Below are positions 34,035-46,575 of a stretch of 64,000 nucleotides of DNA, piece by piece. A program made the position numbers and the translations under genes. The stretch is taken from NCBI GenBank assembly GCA_013397935.1, contig VZRN01004717.1, positions 137,968-201,967 on the forward strand, in the 5' to 3' direction. Source of the DNA: Dasyornis broadbenti (Eukaryota; Chordata; Aves; Passeriformes; Dasyornithidae). The notes beneath the pieces are model-generated. The model was given only the letters and a program-made list of their open reading frames with translations. It was not told where the DNA came from and searched no databases. Each line of letters opens with the position of its first letter. Positions within the stretch are counted from its first letter, which is position 1.

Positions 34035-35187
34035 GCATCACCCAAGGCCTTTATTTCAGGGTACACAGGGCCGGGGGGGTGCACACAGAGAGCTGCAGAG
34101 CCAAGCACCCCGTGACCCCCCAGCCGGGACCGCGCCGGTGCCGCTCCAGCCCCTCCGCCCGCTCCCCACACCCTGCCACCCCTCTTCCTACTCTACATCG
34201 TTCCCCCCGGGGTGCCCTGTGCCCCCCAAGCGCGGGGGCTCCCCCAGCCACAAACCTGCGGCAGCCCAAAGCCACCCACAGCCCTGCCAGCCTCTGCCGT
34301 GGCACAGAGAGCTTTGGACCCGGCTGCACCCAGCACCGGGGACACCGGGGGCATCTCCCCACCCATGGGGCGACGCCGTTCAGCAAATACAACCCGGGCA
34401 GCCCTGCCCGGATCCTGCTCCTGCCATGCCAGCAGGGCCCAGCCCTGGCAGCAGCTGGTGAGGAGCGACAACAGCAGCTCTGCCAGGCTGGGACAGTCCC
34501 TGCAGGGTGACAGATGGGGCCCTGTGGCCTTCCCGGGTTTCCTGCAGTGAGGGCACAGCCAGCACCATCAAACACAACCCCTGCCCACCATCCCCAGCAA
34601 AGGGGGGGACTGTCACTGTCACAGTTTCACTTCCCCGCTCCCTGCAGGTGCTCTGCCACCCCATAAACTGTGGGAAGCCACCTCAGAGCCCTCCAAGCCC
34701 TTAAGCCATGCAAAGCCCCATCCCCATGCAGCCAGGGCACAACACATGTGACCCACAGCCCACCCCGCACTGGCACAGGGCACGGGCACCCACCCAGCCC
34801 CGTGGCTCGGGGAGCTGGGATCAAGCAGCCCCAAAAGCTCCCTTGCCCCAGCGCTGCTCTACAGGAGCCTTCCCAAATCCCTGTGGCTCCTGCGCCCCCG
34901 GCAAGCTGCAGGACAAGCCAAGTTTTGCAGACAGCTGCCTGAGAGCAGGGAGGGCCTCCTCACTGAGGTCTCCAGAGCAGAGCCAAAAGCAGCTGCTGGG
35001 CTTAAGGCCAGGCAGGAGGGAGGGCAGGTGTCCCCCTGCCAGGGAAGGGGACCCGGTGGAGCAGGGAGGCGCATGGGATGTGGCAGGGACTAGGCTACGG
35101 AGCGGGGGGCCGGTGGCGAGCAGCCTCCCCACGGCACAGCTGGCAGCGCGGAGCATCCAGTGGGGCATTCCAGCTCCGAGGGTGTCC
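34035..35187 (-). other. PKP3: PKP3 3' UTR
   Basis: About 1.15 kb separates the PKP3 stop codon (35190-35188) from the minus-strand AATAAA at 34055-34050. It is C-rich on the plus strand. No repeat or open frame of note was seen. Confidence 0.7.
34050..34055 (-). terminator. PKP3: PKP3 polyadenylation signal AATAAA (minus strand)
   Basis: TTTATT on the plus strand (GGCCTTTATTTCAGG) is AATAAA for PKP3. It is the first such hexamer after the PKP3 stop and lies about 270 bp from the SIGIRR signal that faces it. Confidence 0.8.
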
Positions 35188-38100
35188 TCACAGGCTGAGG
35201 AAATCCTCCTTCCGGTACCCCTTCTGCAAGGAGAGAGCCCCATCAGGCACATGGAGCCCCTCTGCTGCGGCACTGCCGGGCCACGCTGTCCCCACCCCAC
35301 CTGCACAGGGACAACGCTCGGGGACGGCCCCACACCGGAGCAAAAACAGGCGTGGAGTGGGGACACTTCCCACCATATGCTGGGAAGCGTTCGGGTGCTG
35401 TGGCTCTCCAGGATGAATCCCCTGGCCTTGATTGCCCTGGGATGCCCCTCAGGGCCGCCCCCAGGGCCGCCCTGGCTGCGGGAGGCTCTGGATGGGTACG
35501 TACCATCTTGAAGTCCCGGTGGAGCTTGGTGTACTGCCACATGTTCCCCAGGAGGCTGGCGGCTGCTCGGGAGGACTTCTCGTTGTCCGAGCTGGGAAAG
35601 GGACAGGATGCAATGAGTTCTGGGGACCAGGGAGTGTGGGACAGTGTCCACCAGCCCAAGGAGACCACCCCAGAGGGATTGCGGGCTTAGTGCGGGTGGG
35701 GAGAGGCAGGAGGTGAACGGCTGCATCCCACCGTAACAGAGAAGTTCCCTGATGGGAAAAGGCAGCTGTGGCAATGGTGGGGTGTCCTTAGGAGTGACTA
35801 AGGGCTGGCAGGTGGCCACGAGGCCACTCTGAGCCGGCCCGGGGACTCCCAACACCAAGACTCGGGAACAGAGACTTGGGACCCTCTTCCACCGTGCTGG
35901 AGCAGGACAGGGAGGGGAGAACAGGACAGGGGCCCAAGTGTGAGCTGGAACACAACAATTCCCACCTGTCCCGCCGCTTCTTGATGAAGAACAGCTTCCT
36001 GAGCCCGTCGAAGTAGACGATGTCGCGGGCGGCCATGGGGCTCTCCACCACCAGGTTGTTGAGCACTGCGATGATGTTCACGATGACATCGGCGGGCGGG
36101 GCCTTGTCCCCAACGCTCCCAGGCAGCTTCTCAATCAGGTGGCTGACCACCTTTGTGGCTGTGGGCAAAGGGCACGTCAGGGCTGGTGGCCAGAGCCGTG
36201 TCTGGGAACAGGGGATGGAGCGGCCTGCACTCTCAGCTGTGAGCGGGGATGCAGCAGGCAGGATGGGGCTGGAGATAACGGGAGGCCAGACCGAGGAAAA
36301 GGCCGGGAAGCACCTCCCCAGCCCTGGTTTGCCCCGGCACTCACACATCTCATCCTTGTTGCGGGCGTGGCGGGACAGGTTGCGGATGAGGCCGGTGAGG
36401 GAGCGCAGCTGGTGGTGGTCAGCGGTGCGGACACGGTCCAGCACGGGGTTCAGGATGCGCTCCTGCTCCAGCGCCAGCCGGCTCAGCACACCCGCCCACT
36501 GCAAGGCAAGCACCCCCCTGAGACTCCGCCAGATCCCTCCTCCTTCTCCTCCCCCTCACCGGGAGCAGGTCGGGGTGACCCCTGCCCGGGTACCCCCGCC
36601 CTGGGCACGCTGTGATGGACACGTGCTGAGGAGCAGCCAGGCCTCACCCTGCGGTCCCCGGCCGTGATGTTCTGCAGGGCACCCGAGGCCGCCTCCGTGG
36701 TGTGCTTGTTGAGCTCGCAGCGCTGCAGCAGCCGGTTGTAGATGCCCACGATCTGCGGGTTCCACAGCCACTCCATGCCCTTGGGGTCCTTGGAGACCTC
36801 CGTGAAGGTGACGATGTCCGCGTTCAGGTAGTGCTGAGGGACAGGGGCACGGTTAGGCTCCGGGACTGTCCCCTCTGCAGTGTCCCCTTCGCAGTGTCCC
36901 TTTTTCCCTGCCTGCCCGGCCCGAACTGCTGGGCAGGGAGTTGGCAGGTCACCCTGGCTGCATCATGCCCCATGGCACGAAAAAGCAGGGGTTCAGCACC
37001 TGATTCACCCCAAACACCTGATTCACCCTCTGCTGAGCTCACCCGAGTGTCCCACCCACCAGCCCAGGCTGGCGTCCTCTCCACCCTGGCATCACCTGCG
37101 CTGCCAGCGCTTCCCAGCGCCAGCCCCACCCCGGTGACACGGCCGGGACGTGCCCCCACTGACCTCCCGGGCTTTCTTGCTCTGGGGGCTGAAGCAGCCC
37201 ACCAGCTCCCCCGTCACCGTGCCGCCCGCGTTCCTCCGGTGGCCCTCGAGGCGCTGGAGCGAGGACGGGGGCATCTCGTCGTACAAGCGGTAGGAGAGGT
37301 TGCGCAGGACACAGACGGCGTTCTCCACGCTCTGGGGGGGACACAGGACACACGGGTGTCACCCCTGGGCCGCCTGCAGGGTGTGTCCAGCTGGCACAGG
37401 GGCTCCATGGCAGAGTCACGACACCTGCGAGCCTGGATGGAGCCAGGCTGGTTCTCCCGGTGTGACATCGAGATGTGCCTTTGCACCATGGGAGGGGGAG
37501 CAGCACCTCAGCCCCCCCCAGCACTAGCTCGGGGGCTCACCTTGTCCTCCGACTTCCCCACCTCCAGGGAGCTGTTCACGTAGTGGATCATGGAGTCCAC
37601 CAGCCCGTGGCACTCACGCATCTTCTGCCGGGTCTGTTGGCTGGCAGAGCTCAGGTTCCTGCATGAGAACGGGGTTCCGTCATGGAGAGAAGGGGATCCC
37701 CCACAGCCACCCCCTCCTGAGCCCAAAAAAGAGCCCTGCAGGCTCTGCTCCTGTCTCTTCCTCCCCCCAAAACTTTGCTCCAAGGGGGAGGACCTGGAGG
37801 AGATACCTGAGGAAGCCTGTGGAGTTATAAAAAATCTCTGCCTCTGAGGGGTTCTGCTGGATGACACCCGAGCCCCCCAGTCCGGAGAGAGGGACCAGGA
37901 CCAGGTCTGTGAGCTGCTCCAGCGTGTCCCGGGCCAGGCGGTCCTTCAGGTTGTCACTGGAGGACAGATTCCACAGGATCCCTGCACAGAGGGGGACCCT
38001 CAGCACTGGAATGGCTGGAGAGCACATCCACCCCAACTCCCCCTCCCGGGGCGGCTCATGCTGGTGACAACGATGCAAAGGGATCACCCCTGTGGAGCAT

Positions 38101-41100
38101 CATCCCCCGAGGAGAGCAGAGTGCCATCCCCAGGGGAAGGGGATCCCTGCCCACCGCGCCATCGTCCCCAACCTGTGACGTTCTTGCGGAGCTCGTCGTC
38201 GGGCTCGCGCAGGGTGCGCATGAGCTCGTAGATGCCGTTCTCCTCCACCAGCGCCAGCTTGTTCTCGGCGTTGTCGTAGATGAGGTTGCGCATGGCGCCG
38301 GTGGCGTGGCGCTGCACCTCCTGGTTCGGGCTGTTGAACAGCTTCACCAGCTTGGGCATGGCCTGCAGGCTGCGGGCCTGGGGGGACAGCCCGGGGGGTC
38401 AGACACGCCGCACTCCCGGGCTCCCTCCGGCCCCTGAGCCCGCCCGCGGTGTCGGAGGGGCTGGGAAACCCCTGCTCCGGCTGGGAAAATCCCTGCTCCC
38501 ACCCTTCCAGGGGCTCACCTGCTTCTTGGCGCTGCTGTCGCTGTAGCACTTGTGCTGCAGGTAGGCAGCGCCCAGCACCTGCAGGTTGGGGTCGCTGGCG
38601 ATCAGGTACTTCACTGCCGAGGGCAGGTCGATGTCGTCAAACCTGGAACCACAGTCGGGTGAGGGGGAGCCCCAGCAGAGCATCCCACAGGATCCTCCAC
38701 CTTTACACCCCACCGAGGCGCCCCAACAACCCATCTCTGTCCCACTGCGCTCTGGGGCACAGAACTCCATTCCCAGCAGGATGAGCGTCATCCTCCTGCC
38801 ATGTCTCAGGATGTGTCCGTGGAGAAGCCGAGGTCGGAGGCAGGACACTCTCAGAGGTGAGCCTGTGCTGCGGTCCATCACCACAGGAGCAAACTGCACC
38901 CACCATGCCACCCCTCTTCCCTCATCCCTTGTGCCCAGCGGGAGCCGGAGGAGCTCACCCTCCACTGGGAGGTGACAACAGTGGGGCCAAGGACCAGGAC
39001 ACTCCGGAGCAGCCCCGACACTCACCCACCGGCGTGGTGCCCGAGCAGCGTGCTGTGCCCATTGTACATCTCCATGGCACGCGGCTCCGCGAGATGGTGG
39101 CCGGACTCGGCCAGGCTGCGCACGGAGGGGGCACGGGAGCTGTGCTCCCCCAGCCCCAGGAAGGCCCCGCTGCCTCCCGCCGGCACCGTGCCGAAGGAAC
39201 CGGTGCTCAGCCGCGAGCGGTTGTTGCTCTGGAAGCGCTGCAGCGTGCGCATGGCAGGTGCGCGGATGGTGCGGCTCGGCGGCCCCTCGGTGCCATCCAG
39301 CCAGTCACAGCCAGCCTTGGAGGCCGTGCCGGAGCTCAGCTGCCGCTCGAAGGCGAAGGAGCGGCCGAAGCCACTGCCGGCCTGGCTCTTGTAGAGCTGC
39401 CGGTGCCCCGGCGCGTCCAGCTGCTCTGACAGGACGCTGTAGCGATCGTCGGCGAGCGGGAGGGGCCCGTCGGCCAGGCGCAGCGAGCGCAGCGACAGCG
39501 TGTCCAGGTTCTGCCGGCAGCGGAAGTTGCGCTCGTGGAAGGAGTTGGGCCGCGGCGAGGCAGTGGCCGCCTGCGAGGCCGCGTAGCCAGCGACGTACGC
39601 GCGGCCCTTGGCCAGGCCCCCGTTGCTGATGGTGGCCATGCGCTTGTGCGGGGTGAGGTCCACGGCCGAGCGCGAGGACCAGCCGCTGCCCTGCAGCGTG
39701 CCGAAATCCTTCTTGGCCAGCGGCTGGTACAGCTGCAGGGGGAAATGGGCGATTAGGAGTCCATCCCTCCATCCGCACCGCGGAAGCCCAGGGTTGCCCT
39801 CAGCGCAGCCGAGGCTGGGTCTGTGCTGGCATCCCTAGCCACCACGGTGCTGGGCAGGGCACAGAGCCCCGGTACGTACCGAGGCCTTGGGGTCCACGCC
39901 ATTGCTCTGGGAGCGGGAGCTGAAGGAGGAGCGCAGGGTCGAGCTGTACTGTCCACCTGCAGGACAGCGACAGAGGAGGCAGGGTGAGCATGGGGAGGGC
40001 AGGGAGGGGACCTGGAAATCAAAGATCACCCCGGCTCATCCCAGGGGGATCTGCCGCAGGAACCACAGCAGTGCAAGCAGAGCTGGGGGGACAAAGGTGT
40101 GGGAGGAGGCTGCCTTCACCTGCCCGCTGGCCATGGGGACAGAAGCGGCCTCCCCGCCCTGCCTCATGCCCCGACGGTGAGGGCACTAATTGCCACCTTG
40201 GCAGGGACGCCACGGCTCAGCCCAGTCCCCTCTGCCGCAGCCGGATCGGCAGCCCAGGCATCCCCCACAGCCCGACCCGGCTCCCCCACACTGGGAACGG
40301 GACTGTGGCAGGGACCCGGGCACTCCAGTGTGCCCCATGGCACCCCACGCTGCCCATCTGCTGCCGTGCCACTGCCCCAGGGCCGCTGGCGGGACGGGAC
40401 AGGGACGCCGCCGGTGCTGGCAGTGCCAGGAGCATGACTCAGGGCTGGGGCAGCCCTCGGATGTCACAGGGGGCTCTGTCCCCACCAGGAGGATCTCCAG
40501 CAAGGGGGTCCGGGCTCGGGGGATGCCGGCGGTGCCGGGCGGGGCGGCAGGGCGGAGGCCGCCGGCGCAGACGTTAAATGGAGGAGCTGGAGCCCGGCCA
40601 GCGCTGCCGCTCAGGGCCGGGGGGGGCTCTGCCAGGGCGGGAAATTCCTCCCCACTCCCAGCCCGGTGCAGGGTGCAGGACACCCCCAGCACAAAGCCCT
40701 CCAAGGGCACGGGGGAAACCGAGGCAGGACCCCGAGTGGGGTGAAACGAGCCCAGGCTGGGGCTGAGCTGCCCCTGTCCCAGTGCAGGGGGTGCTCGGGG
40801 GCATTCGGGGTGCTCGGCCAGGGTGGGGGGCATCCCCCGACCCGCAGCCAGGCTGTGCCCGGGGCCCAGCGCCAGCCGAAGGGCTCCCACCGCCCATCCC
40901 ACCAAAAGCGCCCGGGGGGTCCCGGGGGGTCTCCCACCTCGGATGCCGTCGGCGAGGTCCTCGGGCCGGGCGGGCGCTTGTCCCCGCAGCATCATGCGGA
41001 TGCGGACCTGCTCCTGGACGCGAGCGCTGCGCAGCCGCTGGGCCTCGGCCGCCTCCCGGCCACGCTCGTCCAGCTGCCGGTCCGAGGGCAAGGCCAGCGA

Positions 41101-41157
41101 GCAGACGCCGGCCTCGGGCTGCAGGGCCGACAGCAGGAAGGCGTTAGTCTCCTGCAT
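35188..41157 (-). CDS. PKP3: PKP3, plakophilin-3, complete, 13 coding exons
   Basis: Exons in transcript order: 41157-40938, 39956-39880, 39732-39026, 38642-38519, 38377-38173, 37981-37807, 37658-37541, 37331-37164, 36833-36648, 36498-36345, 36158-35966, 35591-35504, 35223-35188. Total 2,451 bp (816 residues plus stop; human 797), every junction in phase. The N-terminal head (about 1-330) opens with MQETNAFLLSALQPEAGVCS, has the Ser/Arg-rich SLRSLRL and SRTIRAPAMRTLQRFQS blocks, and leads into FDDIDLPSAVKYLIASDPNL. Armadillo repeats follow to about residue 800, with typical Asn-rich helices (AMRNLIYDNAENKLALVEEN; GILWNLSSSDNLKDRLARDT; LIRNLSRHARNKDEM). It is a desmosomal plaque protein that binds desmoplakin, desmogleins and plakoglobin at cell junctions and also occurs in nucleus and RNA granules. 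The ATG is supported by identity to the human N-terminus. Confidence 0.96.
39957..40937 (-). other. PKP3: PKP3 intron 1
   Basis: A 981-bp GC-rich intron lies between a GTGGGA donor and a CTGCAG acceptor. Long open frames on both strands reflect its high GC content. I recognise no exon or repeat in it. Confidence 0.75.
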
Positions 41158-44100
41158 GGCGGCGAGGGGCCGCGGCCAGCCCGGCCGCCCTGCGCAGGTG
41201 AGCGGCGGCAGTGGCGGCGTTCCGGCGTTCCCCAGCCCTAGGGAGGCTCCGTCCCGGCCCGTCCGTCCCGCCCCGCCGCCACGCCTCGCCGGGAGAAGGA
41301 GGGGGCCCCACCGGGGCCACTGTCACCGTCGTCACCATCGTCACCGCCACAGGTGGAGGTGCCCAGGGGTGACCTCGCGGGGACGAGGGCGTGAGGGAGG
41401 TGGGTGGTCCGGGGATCTGGGGCGGGGTCCCACCTTGGGAAAAGCCAGGATCCCCTCAGACAGCCACTCCCCCGGCTCCTGGGCAGCCACCCCAGTGAGC
41501 CCTAGACCCCCACACTGCCCTGTCAGTGAGCCCAGGACCCCCAGGCAACCTCCCAAGAAAAGCCTTGGATCCCCCAGAAGGCTCCCCATTGATCCCAGAG
41601 ATCCCTGCCATTGAACCCTGGACACCCACATTGTTCCTTCAATGAGCCCCAGAGTCTCACGTGGTCTCCTAGAAGAGCCCCAGACCCCCTGGACAACCTT
41701 CCCGTTGACGTCCAGAGACTGACGTGGTCCTGCCACTGAGCCCCAGACCCCTATAATGTCCTTCAGCGAGCTCAAGAGCCTCAGGAAACCTCCTGGGAGA
41801 GCACTCTGGACCACCATGTGACCTCTCCGTACAGCTCTGGACCCCCACATTGTCACTCCAATGAGCCCCAGACCCCCATATGGCCTCCCAGGAGTGTCCC
41901 AGACCCCCGGGGAGACCCCTCAGCCAGCCCTGACCACAAAGCCCCAGGCAGCCTCCACAGGGAACCCCAGATCCCTCAAGCCACTTTCGGAGAGTACTAT
42001 GGACCCCGCTCGGCCACAGGGGTCCGGCCTGGAGTGGGGGCTCCCTGCAGTAACTCCTGGCTGGGCCCTCCCTGCTTTGCTTTTCAAATCAGCCGGGGAA
42101 CGAAAAAACAATAATAAAAAAGGGGCGGCTGAGCGCCGCGGGCCCGCGGTGACGAACGCGGTGACTCAGGCCCCGCTGCCACCACAGGTACTAATTAGCC
42201 TCGCCCCACCTGCCGAGCCGCCCACAACAGCCAGGCTGGGGATACCACATCCCCCCGGCCTGCTGAGCCCGGGATCAGCTCCTGAAATCCCCCTTCTGCC
42301 AGGCCACGGCCCTCTCCCGCAGCCCCAGGAGCAGCTCAGTCCTGACCAGATTTGGGGCCATTCTCGGCCCCTGCTGGGGACGCGGTGGCTCTGGGGGTGG
42401 TTTGGGGTGAGCGTGGCCACGCGGGCCCGGCTCTGTGGGCCGGCCTGGCTCAGCGCTTGGCGTCACCGCTCCGGCAGCGACAGCGTGCCGGGCTGGGCCG
42501 GGTTTACAGCACCCGGCGGTGACAGCGGGTGCGCTTCGGTCGGGGGTGAAAAGGGCGGCTGTCCCTGAGGAATGTGCCGCCGTCAGCAGGAGCCGGGGCA
42601 GGGGCGGGGTGGCGAGAGCTGCGGGCCAGCAGTTTGGGGTGACAGTGCCCTGCTGGGCCCCCAAACCCTCCTTGGTGACACCATCCCGATGGGCCAAGGA
42701 CCAGCGTGGGGAGAACCCACCTCCCCAGCTCCAAGGCTTGTGAGAGCCCCGTTTTCCTCAGGGGCCGCCCCTGAGCTTTTTGGGGAGCAGCGCCCAGGAA
42801 AAGCCCCGAGGCCCCCCTGTTCTCCCACCGCGGCACCGCCCCATGGGCTCACGGAGTTTGGCAGAGCTCGGCGGGCGCTCCCAGCCCTCCGAGCCCGGAT
42901 GAATCACGGGTTCCCCCCGCAGCGGGCGGAGGGGGTGGATCGCTCCCTCTGCAAGCCACCGCTTGCCCGCCGTGCCCGTGCCAGGATCCCGGGGATCGGG
43001 GCCATCCAGGGAGCCCCCCAGCCCTGTGGGACAGAGGGGCTCCGGTGACACCCCTGAGCCCACTGACAGCCCCAATTTCCCCCAGCTCTGCCTCCCTGTC
43101 AAGCCCCCATCCCCCCGGCATGACACTACCCTGCAGCTCACAGATGGAAATTTGGGGGTCCCGGGGGATTCGAGGAGTGTTCGGAGCTGGAATGGGCAGC
43201 GCTCGCCTCAGCAAGCAGCTCGTTAATTGGGGAAGAGTCGCACAGGAGGGGGATACATCCAGGGGCTTAAAAACAACAATCAGCACAAAGAAAACAGTTG
43301 GAGCAAGACGGAGGGATTCCCGAGGGGACCCGACCACAGCCGGAGTGACACGGGGTTAAACAAACCCACTCTGGGCATCCCTAAAGCGGCCGCTGACCTC
43401 CCCCCAGCCTGGAGGCAGCTCCGTCACTCCCTCGCGGGGTGACAGAGCCGCATTCCCGGGGAGCCGCGGCTCCTGGGAGCGCCCCGTCCTCTCCCACCCC
43501 CCGAGCGGCGCTGAGCGCCCGTCCCCACGCCTGAGTGCCCAGGGCTGGCCGTGCCCGCCAGGGCCAGCGGCGTTGGGGCGGGGAGTGGCCGGCGTGGCCA
43601 CCGCGTGCACGTGCCACAAGCCATGCTGGGGACACCGAGGCACAGCGAGGGAGGGAGGGAGGGAAAAGCCTCGTGGCCAGAGCTGGCCCGGGCTGGGCAG
43701 TCACCGGACCCACGCCTTGGAGCCCCAGGCTCCCGGCACCACGTTGGCCAGCGCATGGGGACAGGGTGGGTGCCGGGGCGGGTGACACTGGGGATCCGCG
43801 CTGGGGGCAGTGGCGCCGATGGCCGCGGCCGGCTCGTACCTGGGTGGGTGGCCCCGGGGCCAGGCCGCTGTCCTGCAGCATCCTCGGGCGGGCAGGTGCA
43901 CCCCTGGGTGCTGCGGGGCGCGGGTGGGCACAGCGTCTGCGGTGGGCGTGGGGTGCGCGGGCCCGCCCCGCACCTCGCCCAACCAGTCTCCTCGCCGGGG
44001 TTTTGCATGGAACCCGCTCGCCTCCCCGCTGAGCCTGCGATTTCGGGGCTCACCGGGGCTCCTCAGAATCGCCAGCACGGCCGGGGGTCTGGGGTGGGGG

Positions 44101-45915
44101 GCGTGGAGCCACATCTCGGCCGCCTTTGTGATGCTGCAAAGAGTCCCCAGGGATCGCCACCGCCACCATGGCCATGATCCAACGCGTCCTTGCCACCACA
44201 ACCCCTGAACACCCAGCTTGGGGCACCCATGGGTGCAACAGGGAGGGTTTGGGGGTGCCAGAAGGAGAAGATGGGGGAGAGGCAGAGCTTGGGGGACACG
44301 GGCCTTTTTTGGGACACAGGGGGCTCCCCCTGTTTGCAGGGAGTGTTGTTTGTGTGCGTGGGATGGAGCAGGAACCCTTTGAAGCCAGATAAGCTGAGAG
44401 GGAGCGTTTGAAACGGGCCAAACCAGTTTGGGGGGGTCAGCACTTACCTCTTACCACCCCCAACCCAGGCCCCCCACCGCACCCCACACTCGCTGGGGGG
44501 ATGCCAGGAGGGGACCCCCCGGCAGAGCCCGGAGCAGGGCAGGAGGTGCCAGGACCCTCCACGCGGCCACTGCTGTCACATGAGGGCTGGTCTCAGCCCG
44601 GGGGTGTCAGGAGGTTCCTGTGCTCCCCCCACCCTCCAAGACCCCCCCTCAGACCTATGGCAGCCCCTCAGCAAGGGAACTCCAGGCTGGAGTTCGCCTC
44701 CGCCGCCCCAGACAAGCCCCAGCACCTTCGCAGTGTCCCCTTGGGGCAGGGAGAGCCAGCGCTGATCCTCCAGGAGCGGGGCCTGCCCGCGCCCCGCTGT
44801 CACCTGGGGCTCCAACACCCGGCCCGGGACAGGCTCCCTGTAGCCTCTGCCATCCTCGTGATCCCTGTGTCATCCCCTGGCCACAGCTCAGCCACCACCA
44901 GAGAAACGAAGCCGCCGGCGTCGTGCTGCTGGCCCTGTCCCAAGCTGACACCATCAGCTGGCCCCAAACTGTCCCCAGCAGCAGCAGGGCTGGCACTGCT
45001 GGCACCAGTCCCTCCCAGCACCAGCTCTGGGTTTGGCTGGGCTCTCATGGCGGTGGCTCTTGGAGCTCTCCCGGCTGGGAAGCTGCTGGAAAAGCTGCGC
45101 CTAAGGCCAGGCTGGTTTTGGGATGGGACTGGTCGCCCGGGGGCCATGGGGCCACCCGCTCTGCCCAGCCACAGAGCAGCTCCCGGCGCAGCGGGCACAG
45201 CCCTCGCCCACAACAAAGCACTTCCAAAGGGCTGCAAAAAACCAGGAGCAGGGCAAGGAGAGGGGAGAAACAGCTCCTGCCTGCCAGGACGGTCCCTTCC
45301 CAACAGAGCCTGGGGCCACAGATACCAAATTTGGGGTGACAAGCCCCCAGCTGTGGCTGCCTGCTGATGGCACGGAGGTGGCTGAGCCCCCCTTGTCCAT
45401 CCTCACCTCAAACTCGGGATGCTCAGAGTGAGCCTGGGGGATGCACATGGGGAATGAAACACTCGGGGGAACTCCAAGGCTATTTCAGGGAGGAGCCCAG
45501 GGGATTTGGGGGACATGGGGACCTGGCTGAGGCGCAGGAGTTCATGGCAGGTGGGACAAGATGCCACCACGGAGGGACACGGCTGAGGGGAAGCACTAGC
45601 GCAGAGCTGGGACAGAGGCGGGCAGGGATGAGTGCGCCAGGACATGCAGGAACCAGGGCAGCCCCCCGTGGAGCTGGGTGGAGCCCAGGTGTGGGGTGGA
45701 GGCTCGGCAAGCCCGGGCGTGCAGCCGGGCATCAAACAGGGTGCTGCCTCCTCCTCCTCCTCCTCCCTGCACGGAAAAAGCACAGAACACTGCTGCCCAC
45801 TCCCACCACGGACAGGGGACCCTTGGGGACCAAGGGACAAAGGCCAACCCGGCTCCCATGCCATGTCCAGCTGTGGGGGTGACAGAGCAGAGGAAAATCC
45901 CAGCCAAGACACTGA
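41158..45915. other. PKP3-B4GALNT4 intergenic region, including PKP3 promoter side
   Basis: CpG-rich sequence lies immediately upstream of the PKP3 ATG (41158-41300) and probably contains its 5' UTR and promoter. A degenerate C-rich repeat follows at 41480-41960. A (CTC)n run occurs at about 45747-45766. Many long open frames appear at 42-45 kb because the DNA is GC-rich. None has homology I recognise or a convincing splice context. Confidence 0.55.
41480..41960. repeat. Degenerate minisatellite, roughly 30-60 bp periodicity
   Basis: Variants of TGAGCCCCAGACCCCCA recur (near 41505, 41530, 41660, 41738, 41861), alternating with variants of CCTCCCAGGAGTG/CCTCCTAGAAGAGC. The spacing is irregular and the copies are strongly diverged, so this is an old array about 0.3-0.8 kb upstream of the PKP3 start codon. 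Confidence 0.6.
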
Positions 45916-45916
45916 T

Positions 45917-46575
45917 TTTAATTTTTTAAGAATTAAAAAAAAAAAAAAACAAAAAAAACAAACCAAACAGACAAAAACTTCCTGAAAACAGCTTCCTACC
46001 TCATAATTTCACAGAAATTAGCTTGGAAACGTCATCTGCCCGTACCTGCTCCAGGCTCTGCCCTGACCCCCCCTCAGTCCAGCCCCCCCGGCACGGGCAG
46101 CGCCAGCCTCGGGGCTCTGCCCCCCACCCAAGTGCAGGGCACAGCCAGACCCCCGCTTCCCTCCGTGGTTCCTGGAAGGGGAGCAGGAGGATTTGGGCAG
46201 CCCCAGTGGGTTCACAGCCCCCCCAAAGCTCAGCTCCCCAGCCCGACGTGGGGACGAGGCACTGGGTATTTTAGTGGAGGCAACGCCATAAAGAGGCTGC
46301 AAAGGGATCCTGGGTGCCACTACTCCACCTCCAGTATCCCCAGCCTGTCCAGGACCCAGCCCAGCCCCGGGACCCACCGGCACTAAGGAATTAATCAATT
46401 CATTGCTGACTAAAAAATTAGACCCTTAAGAAAAACACTCCCGTGCGCCGTGGCCCTCCCCACTCCCCCCTCCCCGAGTAACCGCGGCGGGTGTCGGGTG
46501 CCCCCCATGCCGGCACCGTGGCAGCGGGGCACAGGCGGGTGCCGGGGGTCGGTGGCTACGGGCTGGGCTCGGGCG
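45917..46575 (-). other. B4GALNT4: B4GALNT4 3' UTR (probable)
   Basis: This lies downstream of the B4GALNT4 stop. No AATAAA is present on the minus strand here. The nearest candidate is ATTAAA (plus-strand TTTAAT, 45917-45922), next to an A/T-rich tract at 45922-45985. The true 3' end is therefore uncertain. Confidence 0.45.
45922..45985. repeat. T/A-rich low-complexity tract
   Basis: A stretch reading TTTTTTAAGAATT is followed by A16 interrupted by single C residues and then by AAACAGACAAAAAC. It looks like a degraded poly(A) run. It stands out in this GC-rich region. Confidence 0.8.

Noticed and set aside
34821..35858. 345-residue minus-strand open frame across the PKP3 3' end
   Set aside because: It is in a different frame from PKP3 exons 12 and 13 and reads through their splice sites.
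42435..45367. Numerous 100-319-residue open frames on both strands between PKP3 and B4GALNT4
   Set aside because: They overlap each other on both strands, have low-complexity Pro/Gly/Ala composition, and show no homology I recognise or exon-like boundaries.
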